Source of the DNA: an uncultured Schlesneria sp.
GTDB taxonomy: Bacteria > Planctomycetota > Planctomycetia > Planctomycetales > Planctomycetaceae
Direction: 5' to 3'
NCBI GenBank assembly: GCA_903899985.1
Contig: CAIULL010000164.1
Span: forward strand, 1-64,000
Length of the DNA stretch: 64,000 nucleotides
This document shows, in pieces, positions 1-7,487 of the stretch (positions are counted from its first letter, which is position 1; each line of letters opens with the position of its first letter). Position numbers and translations under genes: made by a program. Under the pieces are notes generated by a model. It did no database searches, was not told the DNA's origin, and saw nothing but the letters and a program-made list of their open reading frames with translations.

Positions 1-697
1 AAGTTGGCCGAGTTCCTATTTTCATAGGCTTTCGTGAGGTTCGAAGTTGGCCAACTTCGTCAACTTGACCAAAACCATTCAGGCTCTCACGATCTTCTGA
101 AGAGCGAGACACCACCTCAAGTCACCTTTCCGTCACGTCTGAAATTCGCAGGGTAGCGTCGAGTCTCCGTGCCCCACCAAAACCCGAAAAAAACGAGTTG
201 GCAAAGTTGGTCAAGTTGGCCGAGTTCCTTTTTTCATAGACTTTTGTGAGGTTCGAAGTTGGCCAACTTCGTCAACGTGATCAAAACCATTCAGGTGCTC
301 ACGATCTTCTGAAGAGAGTGACTCAACCCAATCCACCTTTACGTCACGTCTGAAATTCGCAGGGTGGCGTCGAGTCTTCGAGCCCCACCAAAACCCCGAA
401 AAAAACAAGTTGGTAAAGTTGGCCGAGTTCCTATTTTCATTGGCTTTTGTGAGGTTCGAAGTTGGCCAACTTCGTCAACGTGATCAGAACCATTCAGGTT
501 CTCACGATCTTCTGAAGAGAGAGACTCAACCCAATCCACCTTTCCGCCACGTCTGAAATTCGCAGGGTGGCGTCGAGTCTTAGAGCCCCACAAAACCCCG
601 ACAAAAAAGAGTTGGCAAAGTTGGTCAAGTTGGCCGAGTTCCTATTTTCATAGGCTTTCGTGAGGTTCGAAGTTGGCCAACTTCGTCAACGTGATCC
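1..697. repeat. Tandem satellite, ~3.3 copies of a 203-212 bp unit
   Basis: Each unit opens with AAGTTGGCCGAGTTCC (at 1, 213, 416 and 627), followed by a conserved 18-bp perfect palindrome CGAAGTTGGCCAACTTCG (42-59, 254-271, 457-474, 668-685), and then about 140 bp of related unique sequence with a GTTGGCAAAGTTGGTC tail. Unit lengths are 212, 203 and 211 bp, not multiples of three, so a shared reading frame is not kept and coding is unlikely. The array starts at or before the left edge of the window, so its full size is unknown. Confidence 0.9.
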
Positions 698-837
698 GTG
701 GTGACAGCACCCCGACAGCGATGAAAAGGACTTTCTCAACGATCGCGATTTTCTTCACTTCGTTACCTTTGTGTCCTTTTGTTCACGAATCTTTTCTTCG
801 GATTTGCCATCATCCGGCCGTTGTGATATCTGCTGTC

Positions 838-966
838 AAAGTTCGATCAAGTTCGACCGACTTCGATCATTCCTCGTAATTCATAGGGTTCTGGCGATTG
901 TTTCCCCGCTTTTTTGGGGTGTTCGAGTTCGATCGAGTTCGACACAGTTCGACCGACTTCGAATCC
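838..966. repeat. TTCGA-rich short repeat cluster
   Basis: AGTTCGACCGACTTCGA occurs twice (850-866 and 946-962), and the second copy is preceded by reiterated GAGTTCGA/GTTCGATCGA units. These are short imperfect direct and inverted repeats. No protein could be assigned here. Confidence 0.6.
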
Positions 967-1095
967 CTTCATTCCCGGCAAACGAGCCGGGCGGTTACAA
1001 ACCGCAGATTCTTCGTCGCTTCCATTCACTAATGACGACTCTCAAACTTTTCGCCACTTCAGCACCCAGCCCCCTCAATCCAAACAACGAACCCC

Positions 1096-1149
1096 ACGGA
1101 CCAGCCCGCTCCGGATTATAGAAGCGGGGGCGGTCCGTTTTCACTTTTT
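1096..1149 (+). terminator. Orphan rho-independent terminator
   Basis: ACGGACC and GGTCCGT arms (1096-1102 and 1132-1138), extended by GCCCGCT pairing with AGCGGG inside, form a GC-rich stem followed by TTTT and then a run of seven T. It reads in the plus direction, yet no recognisable gene lies upstream on that strand within the window, so the transcript it ends is unknown. Confidence 0.55.
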
Positions 1150-1526
1150 TTCCGAGATGTCAAAGATCAATTCTTATCGTCGTCGGGTTTGGATGCCTGA
1201 AAATCCAGGCGAACCGTGGAAGTCATTCTTTGAATTCTTCCTCTTCGTCCCCAGCAGCAAAGGCCGCTGAAAAACAATCCTTCCCAGATGCGCAGAAAAC
1301 ACGATCCCCCGCATTTTCCCGACCAGACCTACGACCTCCCTTCAACACACACAACAATACGTCAAAATATTATGAGATTATTTTCATATAGTCAACAATA
1401 ACACACGATCCGTTTCTTAACGTTTGGAAGATGCTGATGAAATAAATCTTGAAACTCACAAAATGCTTTGGGGACCCCAATCGGACAGCATTCGGTTCAC
1501 ACCGTCTCAAAAATCGATTTTGGTTT

Positions 1527-1806
1527 CCTTTGGGCTTGCCCCAATGGGACCAACAACTGCAAGCTACATCATGGCAAACCTTTGAAAGCAGCTCTCCGTC
1601 CGGCTTGCCCGGATGGAAGTCGACAGCTAGCCCGCAGGAACCGCACGACATGACACCAATCTGCCTATCCGCAGGAAATGAAGCCTGCCCACCGTTTTGG
1701 TGATCATGTTGGGACGTTCGGAACGTACGACTCGAACTCGATTCAATGGCGAGTATCGCCGAAGTAGCTGACCAGTCGTTGCTTCCATTGGGGCAAGCTC
1801 AAAGGA
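1527..1806. repeat. MITE-like segment with ~33-bp inverted ends
   Basis: CCTTTGGGCTTGCCCCAATG near 1528 is matched by its near-perfect reverse complement at 1771-1805 (core CATTGGGGCAAGCTCAAAGG); similarity continues inward through CCAACAACTG against CAGTCGTTG. The ~210 bp between the arms encodes nothing recognisable. The gene-free stretch 1150-1903 otherwise shows nothing I can name. Confidence 0.55.
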
Positions 1807-1903
1807 GAGCAGGCCAACGCGCTTCGCTCATTGTCGCTGACCAGTTGTGATCCCGCCGAGTCAAGCTCAGCGGAAATCGGAGAGACACAAGGATTCGATT
1901 CGT

Positions 1904-2434
1904 TCATCGGCTAACAACATTATTCAGCACTTCGCAATCGCAGTATCCCCCTCGATTGCGAAGTGCGTCCATAACTGATTTCGGTTTCGCAATACTCAGT
2001 GCTTTGAGCCATTCTTGAGTGCAACGAAGAGTATGGTCGCAACCTTCTTCCAAAAGTTTTTGGTTCAAATGATCGCCCAATGCCTGAAGCTGAGCGGGAG
2101 TGAGGTTGAGATCCTTCCAATCCGCCTCGTATTCCTTGAGCAAAGCCAGTCTCCTCAGATCTTTCTTGTCACGCTGTCCAGAAAGATTCATCGCCCTTTC
2201 CAGACAATCGAGCGCGGCAGAGTAATTAAGCAGGCATTCTTCCGCTTGGGAAAGTGATCGCCACGCTTTAGCATCCTGCCCATTTACTTCGACATACGTT
2301 TTCAATCCCGACCGAGCCTCAAGCAAAAACGGTATAGCAGCTTTTGCGGGACTTCGTCGCTGGTATGAACCTTGCATCGATCGGCGTTGACCTTCAACTA
2401 AAATGCGTTGAAGTTCTTCAAGGTCTTGGATCAT
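1904..2434 (-). CDS. DUF2695-type protein with TPR-like region
   Basis: A 176-residue soluble protein. Residues ~25-100 look like a helical TPR-like stretch (alternating Ala, Leu and aromatic positions, for example around AWRSLSQAEECLLNYSAALD). The C-terminus carries CDHTLRCTQEWL and then GGYCDCEVLNNV, which matches what I recall of the DUF2695 signature; that domain often ends with clustered cysteines and has no known function. The start ATG has no strong ribosome binding site. It lies between repeat-rich DNA and other accessory minus-strand genes, with no obvious operon partner. Role unknown. Confidence 0.75.
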   Translation of the reverse strand: MIQDLEELQRILVEGQRRSMQGSYQRRSPAKAAIPFLLEARSGLKTYVEVNGQDAKAWRSLSQAEECLLNYSAALDCLERAMNLSGQRDKKDLRRLALLKEYEADWKDLNLTPAQLQALGDHLNQKLLEEGCDHTLRCTQEWLKALSIAKPKSVMDALRNRGGYCDCEVLNNVVSR

Positions 2435-2477
2435 GTTAAGTTCTCACGCTCAGTATATCACCTGAATTTCAGGCTCG

Positions 2478-2969
2478 TTACCGCAAATCACCAAAAAGAA
2501 CGACCATCCAAAGGATCATCCCGGAGACCAGCAGAAACAGGAAAAAGAACACAACCAAACCGCATCCGAGATTGCTCAGAAAACCACTTCTGGCAATGCG
2601 ACGGCCATCCCGGTCAATAGACTCTTCCGTCAGCTTTTCGCTTGGCACACGCCGTATCCAACCGATTCCAACACAGTTTTTCGGGTGAAGCACTTGCGAC
2701 AGCGGGTCGCCCATGAGATTAACGGGTTTCCCGCCAACGTCATTTGCATGGGTGACTTCGGGTGCAATTGCGGCAGCCAGAAAGTGGCGACCTAAACGAA
2801 TCAATGCCCCCTTGTTCGCCTCCACGAACACAAATCCTGGCGGATGACCTGGGACAATCCGTGATCGAGGTTCATCCTCTTGAGGAATCCGGTCGATCTC
2901 GTCGATGAATCGTTGAATTGTTTCGTCATCCACGCTGGGGCAGTCCTCATCTGCACTGGACTCTTTCAT
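2478..2969 (-). CDS. Hypothetical protein with C-terminal membrane anchor
   Basis: About 163 residues from the start at 2969; an upstream in-frame start at 3008 is possible. The N-terminal half is acidic (many Asp/Glu). The middle contains GHPPGFVFVEANKGALIRLG and LHPKNCVGIGWIRRVPSEKL, and residues near the end form one very hydrophobic helix (GCGLVVFFFLFLLVSGMILW). It is probably a tail-anchored inner-membrane protein facing the cytoplasm. I recognise no family. No strong ribosome binding site supports either start. Confidence 0.55.
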   Translation of the reverse strand: MKESSADEDCPSVDDETIQRFIDEIDRIPQEDEPRSRIVPGHPPGFVFVEANKGALIRLGRHFLAAAIAPEVTHANDVGGKPVNLMGDPLSQVLHPKNCVGIGWIRRVPSEKLTEESIDRDGRRIARSGFLSNLGCGLVVFFFLFLLVSGMILWMVVLFGDLR

Positions 2970-3159
2970 GCGTCTGATATACGCCGTTGGCGGCGACCGA
3001 GGGAACACGACTTTTTTGTCGGGTCCACATGTGCCTCATTCAATCCTTTGTCGTTTCAAATCATCCTGGCCGAAGGTTCGAGCGAGACACCTGAAGGGTG
3101 TGCTTCCGTCAGGAGCAGCACGGATAGAATCGCGCGCCCCGACTGATCAACATGTTCTT

Positions 3160-3405
3160 TCACTTCGTTTGCATTCCAAAATGAATCGCTGCTCGATGTC
3201 CGATGCGAAACGTGTGTACGAGCCGCTGGGGATATTTGCCTCGGGAAGATCCGATTGCATCGCTCAACGTGTCACCCAAAAAGTACTCGCCAGAAATTGG
3301 CTCAATGGCAACAAATTGATTCAGATGCGAGACATCCAGCGTGCTTCGGATCGCATCAAAGATCGGCCTCGCAGGTTCGGCAACGGATTCTCCTTTATTC
3401 ATCAT
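3160..3405 (-). CDS. Small conserved planctomycete-type protein
   Basis: An 81-residue protein preceded by AAGGAG 4-7 bp before the two adjacent ATG codons, which supports translation. Its sequence runs VAIEPISGEYFLGDTLSDAI and then HTFRIGHRAAIHFG. I recall small proteins of this layout in planctomycetes and cyanobacteria, often next to a retropepsin-like gene, but none is visible here. Function unknown; no catalytic motif is seen. Confidence 0.6.
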   Translation of the reverse strand: MMNKGESVAEPARPIFDAIRSTLDVSHLNQFVAIEPISGEYFLGDTLSDAIGSSRGKYPQRLVHTFRIGHRAAIHFGMQTK

Positions 3406-3570
3406 TCAACTCCTTGGCGATTTGTAACCATGAATTCTACACTCGCAATGAACCCGGTAATAAGTCCAAAAGTCTTTTCGAGTCCAATTGGGGCACAGCT
3501 TTTTCGTGGCTGCGGACGGTTGCAACCGTCTCCTTCTCCGCGACAAAACGGTGAGACAGCTAGATGCAGA

Positions 3571-3672
3571 ACAACATTCCCATACTGACGTCTGAAAAAG
3601 TCTTCTGAAAACCCTCGGCCCTAATCCGTTGTGCCGTTCTTGAAAAAGTAAGTGTTCCCGTAGTTTCTCGCA
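3571..3672. repeat. ~100-bp direct repeat, left copy (flanks TIR gene)
   Basis: Core CTCGGCCCTAATCCGTTGTG and GTTCTTGAAAA match the copy at 5447-5545 in the same orientation at roughly 70% identity by eye. The two copies bracket the TIR-domain gene. Confidence 0.6.
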
Positions 3673-3743
3673 AATGAAGGCAGTCATTCCCGAGAACTAA
3701 TTTGCGCGTACGCATTTTCGCCTAGGGCATCACCTACTCGCTA

Positions 3744-5015
3744 CTACCGATCCGCTGACCACCTTTGCAAGATCAGATTTGCGATGCCTTGAGCGTCTTT
3801 TCCGGCAACATCAATGTAGCCGTCTATGGTCAGCATTCCTTCAATAGCAGCATCATCAAGCCGCAGAAACATTACGTCCTCATCTAAACGTTTTTTTGTT
3901 TTGATCAGCTCACGGACAGCTCGCCACTCGATACCGCACCATTCTTTCTCATCATATTTACCACAGATAAACACGACAATGAGATCGGACTCGTCGCGGT
4001 AAAATCGATGTAATTTCAAATCTAAATTCGGAGCAGCCAGCTCTACTTCATGGAACTTGTCATAAAAGACCCTTTCTTCCCGCAGTACATTTTTGAGGGA
4101 TTCGGCTACTTTCGAAATCATCTCCCGATGTTCTCCTGGAAACGAGAGTGCCACTTTGAACCTTCGCTGAAGTTGAATCTCTTCCTCATTTCCCGATTCT
4201 TCCATCTTTGCTGACGGTTGCTCAACAGGTGCCGCAGCGTTATTGATCGGAAATGAGGGCATGGCCGAGACATTATTTGGCGATAGTTCTCCAAGCAAAT
4301 AATCAAGCGCGTCGATCGAAGCTACGACAATATCGTCGATTTCACTTGCCCAAGCGTCAGGTAGTCTTTTCAGCCAATTCTCCGGGACTTTTAATTGATT
4401 GCCAAAGCCAGAAGCCACGAGAGCATTTAGTGCCTTAAGGTTATATGGTATATATCCATTCGGTTTCTCAGCCGGCAGCCACAGTCGCTTGTCAGCGCAA
4501 AGCAACAGATAATCTTTCGACCAAGCCAATTCGAACACATACGCCCACCACAAATCGCTTGAGGTACTAAACTGCCATGCGGCAAGCCGTTCGCAGGACG
4601 GGAGATGAATTGCTGAAATTGCTTTGCCAGCGCGAATCGCAATAGCTGCTAACAGAGCGAAATTCTGATTGTCGCCAGTAAAAATGACCGACCGGAATGC
4701 TGGCATCACGACGTCAAGCGACTCGCCAACAACATTGACAATCGGCACTCCTTTAACGTCGAGGATTGGGTCGTCACGAAGTCGTGGTTGCCCATTAGAT
4801 TCCATTTTTTGCTGGAAGTCTCGATGACCTGCGCCGTGCATAGCAATCATTTGGCCGATAGGCTCAGGCAAGCCAAGCACACCGTCGGCTTCGGCATTTG
4901 TTGCTCTATGAATAAGGAAGGCACCGATGGGTTTGGATTGCCAGCGTAACCGATCAAATTCGGAGCGGATTTGAGTGAGAAGTCGAATAACCAGCCCAAT
5001 CCTTGGGTTTTGCAT
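3744..5015 (-). CDS. TIR-domain protein with unknown N-terminal domain
   Basis: 423 residues from the ATG at 5015, chosen because AAAGGA precedes it; an in-frame ATG at 5057 has no ribosome binding site. Residues ~284-423 form a TIR domain: RRFKVALSFPGEH (first strand), VFYDKFHE, then DLIVVFICGKYDEKEWCGIEWRA, where Glu363 sits at the position of the catalytic glutamate of TIR NADases, and a C-terminal FLRLDD...IDGYIDV. Residues 1-250 are a domain I cannot name (motif VIFTGDNQNFALLAAIAIRAG), joined by an acidic, Pro/Ala-rich linker. TIR domains of this kind in bacteria often act as NAD-consuming effectors in phage defence or as signalling modules; that role here is inference. It stands alone on its strand and is bracketed by ~100-bp direct repeats. 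Confidence 0.8.
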   Translation of the reverse strand: MQNPRIGLVIRLLTQIRSEFDRLRWQSKPIGAFLIHRATNAEADGVLGLPEPIGQMIAMHGAGHRDFQQKMESNGQPRLRDDPILDVKGVPIVNVVGESLDVVMPAFRSVIFTGDNQNFALLAAIAIRAGKAISAIHLPSCERLAAWQFSTSSDLWWAYVFELAWSKDYLLLCADKRLWLPAEKPNGYIPYNLKALNALVASGFGNQLKVPENWLKRLPDAWASEIDDIVVASIDALDYLLGELSPNNVSAMPSFPINNAAAPVEQPSAKMEESGNEEEIQLQRRFKVALSFPGEHREMISKVAESLKNVLREERVFYDKFHEVELAAPNLDLKLHRFYRDESDLIVVFICGKYDEKEWCGIEWRAVRELIKTKKRLDEDVMFLRLDDAAIEGMLTIDGYIDVAGKDAQGIANLILQRWSADR

Positions 5016-5561
5016 CGAGTTCCTTTCATTCAATGTGTCTGTCGAATCGAATGACATAATAGCATATAGACTTCACACACATGCGAAAATGGGCTGTCGC
5101 CTTTCGTTGTATCCAAAAGAAGCGCCATCGCGAGACCACGCGCGCAGGTTCGCCTCAACCCAGGTCGCGTATTTTCGCGAGGTGCGATCTTCGAATGTAA
5201 TTGGATCTAACGAGGATTTTCGCGGACGTCTAAATTATGATCCGCGTGGGAAACACAGGGGCACAAAGACTTCCTCCTTTTGTAGACTCCAAGGGCACAA
5301 CTTTTCCTGCAGGTAGTGCATCAGTACTCAAAACATTTTGGTGGCGGGGACGATCACACGGATGCAGCTCTTTCGTGAGGCCAACAAGGTACGGTCATGG
5401 GCGAGGACGCACGCCGTTTGCCTCGCGCTGACGCAGTCAAACGTGTAACTCTTGTTCCATATTGGCGGAAAAATTCTTTTGCAAACTCTCGGCCCGAACC
5501 CGTTGTCCGGTTCTTGAAAAGATCAGCATCCCCGACGTTTTGCCAGCAATCGACCAGTGAT
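5016..5561. other. Gene-free stretch upstream of TIR gene
   Basis: No convincing reading frame. It holds the promoter region of the TIR gene and, at 5447-5545, the right copy of the direct repeat. The segment 5060-5440 shows nothing else I can identify. Confidence 0.5.
5447..5545. repeat. ~100-bp direct repeat, right copy (flanks TIR gene)
   Basis: Contains CTCGGCCCGAACCCGTTGTC and GTTCTTGAAAA; aligns over its length with 3571-3672 in the same orientation. Confidence 0.6.
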
Positions 5562-6200
5562 TCACTCCGACGCAATCACATTTTGAAAGGCGGCAAGAAA
5601 CACTTCTGCCGCTTGTGCCCCAGACAACGTGATCTCGTTGTTGATGATAAAGAATGGAACGCCATTCACCTGATGCTGTCGTGACAATTTTTCGGCTTGC
5701 TTGATGGCTTCCATCCCTTCATCGCTGTTCAACAGCGACTCGGCCTGTTGCCGATCCAGGCCCGCTTCGGTAACCACATCAAGAAGTGTACTACGATTGC
5801 TGATGTCCCGGCCCGTGGAAAAATATCCACGGAATAATCCCTCCATGATCGCGTCCTGACAATGATTCTTGTCGGCAAGCCAGATCAGCCGATGAGCGTC
5901 CAAAGTGTTTGGTGTCCGTTCCATTCGGTCAAAAGCGAAATGGATCCCTTCTGTTTCGCCCACCGCAATCAGTCTGGCATCAAGTTCCTGCGACCGTTCC
6001 CAACTGCCGAACTTTTTGATCCGATATTCCTGACGGCTGACACCTTCCGTGGGCATGTCGGGATTCAATTGGAACGGGTGCCAGTGAACCTGAACTTCGT
6101 GCTTGCCATCAAGATCAGAGATAGCCTTTTCAAGCCGCCTTTTGCCGATATAGCACCAGGGACAAATGACATCAGAGATCACATCAACGGTGAGATTCAT
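5562..6200 (-). CDS. DsbA-family oxidoreductase, FrnE-like
   Basis: 212 residues from the ATG at 6200, which has AGGAG 6 bp upstream; the longer in-frame start at 6233 is less likely. The thioredoxin-fold active site is Cys13-Pro-Trp-Cys16 within SDVICPWCYIGKRRL; HPFQLNP, the helical insertion and the cis-Pro loop VNGVPFFIIN follow as in the FrnE/2-hydroxychromene isomerase-like group. There is no signal peptide, so it acts in the cytoplasm, probably as a thiol-disulfide oxidoreductase. It is last in a minus-strand run after alkB and a secreted protein (35 bp gap). Confidence 0.9.
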   Translation of the reverse strand: MNLTVDVISDVICPWCYIGKRRLEKAISDLDGKHEVQVHWHPFQLNPDMPTEGVSRQEYRIKKFGSWERSQELDARLIAVGETEGIHFAFDRMERTPNTLDAHRLIWLADKNHCQDAIMEGLFRGYFSTGRDISNRSTLLDVVTEAGLDRQQAESLLNSDEGMEAIKQAEKLSRQHQVNGVPFFIINNEITLSGAQAAEVFLAAFQNVIASE

Positions 6201-6234
6201 TTCAACTCCTGTCCGAGAAATGCCCGGGCTCAAC

Positions 6235-6768
6235 TTAACGATAAAAGTCGATCCAGTTGATTGTGATCGATTTCGGATTGTCTTCGAAGAACGCCTTTGG
6301 CAATTGTATCTGAAAGTATCCCTTCTTCAGCGGAATGGTCTTCACATGTTTGCCATCATCGCCAATCATACTGATCTCCATCCAGAAGGGACTTTTGATG
6401 TCCAGTGGCGCATCTTCCTTTCCGTCCTTCCATATTCGTACCCTTTGCCTGTCGTCGTGACTCGACACGGACGCCTCGATCGTGACCGTGCCATTCGAAA
6501 CTTGAAAGCTTTCCAGCCCCTTCAGATGAAGTCGGAGCACAATTACATCAGGCCATTTCTCGTTCACTGGCTCGATAACAGCCTGGCTGATTCCAGATGG
6601 ACTTTGAACCTTGAAAAGTGTCTGGCCCTTCTCGACTTTGACTTCAACTTTATCGTTGTCACGCTTCGTTGAAATCTTGAACGGTGGTGAATCGTTATCG
6701 GCAGCTACGACACCGCATACGATGGCGAGCACCACCACAATGAAAGCAACGATGAAAAGTTTCGACAT
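6235..6768 (-). CDS. Secreted hypothetical protein
   Basis: 177 residues starting with a clear signal peptide or anchor (MSKLFIVAFIVVVLAIVCGVVAA). The rest is beta-rich and charged, without cysteines after the leader, and reads like a periplasmic beta-sandwich domain. I recognise no family. The start has AAGGGA upstream that lies inside the 3' end of alkB, so translation is probably coupled to it (5 bp between stop and start). Confidence 0.7.
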   Translation of the reverse strand: MSKLFIVAFIVVVLAIVCGVVAADNDSPPFKISTKRDNDKVEVKVEKGQTLFKVQSPSGISQAVIEPVNEKWPDVIVLRLHLKGLESFQVSNGTVTIEASVSSHDDRQRVRIWKDGKEDAPLDIKSPFWMEISMIGDDGKHVKTIPLKKGYFQIQLPKAFFEDNPKSITINWIDFYR

Positions 6769-6773
6769 GGTGG

Positions 6774-7340
6774 CTATCCCTTTTCAATCTTCCTGAAGGT
6801 CAAGTTGATACGCTCGCCAACAGGTTCCTTTGTCTTGGGAATTTCGTGTTTCCAAAACTGCTGCATCGTTCCCGCCATGATGATGAGCGTCCCATGACTG
6901 ACCTTGAACTCCATTTTTTCTTTCGTTTTGTTGTGCTTGATGCGAAATGTCCGAGTTGCTCCGAGCGACAACGAACCGATCACGTCTCCCATCTCAGGTT
7001 CGTCGTCGGCGTGCATTCCCATACTGTCCTGGCCGTTTCGATAGAGGTTGAGCAGGCAGTAATTGTAATCCCCTTGAATCGCTTCAACCTTAGCTTTGAT
7101 CTCCAGCAAAGTCGGGGTCCAAGGCAACGCTACGTTGTCTCGACCGGAATAGCGATAGACGATCCCTGACTCTCCATAAGAGGCGATCAGGCGCGGTTGC
7201 ATGTGACCAAACACGCCCGGCTTCTGTTCCCAGGCACATTCGTTTCGCAACTTGGCGAAGTATTGGTCGGCAAGGTTTGAAGGGAGGAAGTGAGGGTCGT
7301 GAAGCAGGATGCCGCCATCAGTCAGTTCAATGGTTTGCAT
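6774..7340 (-). CDS. alkB: AlkB-like 2-oxoglutarate/Fe(II) dioxygenase
   Basis: 188 residues. Iron ligands are visible as His110-Ala-Asp112 (MGMHADDE) and His165 (FWKHEIPK); Arg177 and Arg183 in RINLTFR match the 2-oxoglutarate-binding arginine and the partner arginine of the AlkB family, and NLYRNGQDSMGMHAD is the usual nucleotide-recognition-lid run-in. The family oxidatively removes alkyl groups from DNA or RNA bases (1-methyladenine, 3-methylcytosine). The length and the NLY-RNG-D pattern resemble the compact ALKBH2/3-like group rather than E. coli AlkB. It is followed closely by a secreted protein gene, an unexpected partner. Confidence 0.9.
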   Translation of the reverse strand: MQTIELTDGGILLHDPHFLPSNLADQYFAKLRNECAWEQKPGVFGHMQPRLIASYGESGIVYRYSGRDNVALPWTPTLLEIKAKVEAIQGDYNYCLLNLYRNGQDSMGMHADDEPEMGDVIGSLSLGATRTFRIKHNKTKEKMEFKVSHGTLIIMAGTMQQFWKHEIPKTKEPVGERINLTFRKIEKG

Positions 7341-7387
7341 GAATCACCGATCAGCCGGGCTGTCCCTTTATCTCTTCCGTATGTTCT

Positions 7388-7484
7388 GGGGTCGGGCGTT
7401 CAAATTTCAAAATTGGCCAGACAGGTTCCTCGGCTCTTAATCTTGGTCACAAGGCAATTTTTGAAATTTGAACACCCGACCCCC
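7388..7484. repeat. ~97-bp palindromic element, family A copy 1
   Basis: Begins GGGGTCGGGCGTTCAAATTT CAAAATTGGCC and ends with the near-perfect inverse CAATTTTTGAAATTTGAACA CCCGACCCC. About 30-bp terminal inverted repeats flank a ~36-bp variable centre. Further copies lie at 26965-27061, 60373-60467 and 60645-60740. This copy is between the amidohydrolase gene end and alkB. Confidence 0.9.
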
Positions 7485-7487
7485 TCT

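Noticed and set aside
211-593. Overlapping ~65-84 codon minus-strand frames in the satellite
   Set aside because: They recur because the repeat recurs; unit lengths are not multiples of three and there is no family resemblance.
1-700. CRISPR array
   Set aside because: Repeat unit of ~210 bp with diverged content and no short constant spacer pattern or cas gene.
946-970. T-arm-like GACTTCGAATCCC suggesting a tRNA
   Set aside because: No acceptor stem or anticodon arm around it; it is part of the TTCGA repeats.
771-1270. Two plus-strand frames of ~116 codons ahead of the orphan terminator
   Set aside because: No ribosome binding site, TTCGA repeat content, and no recognisable protein.
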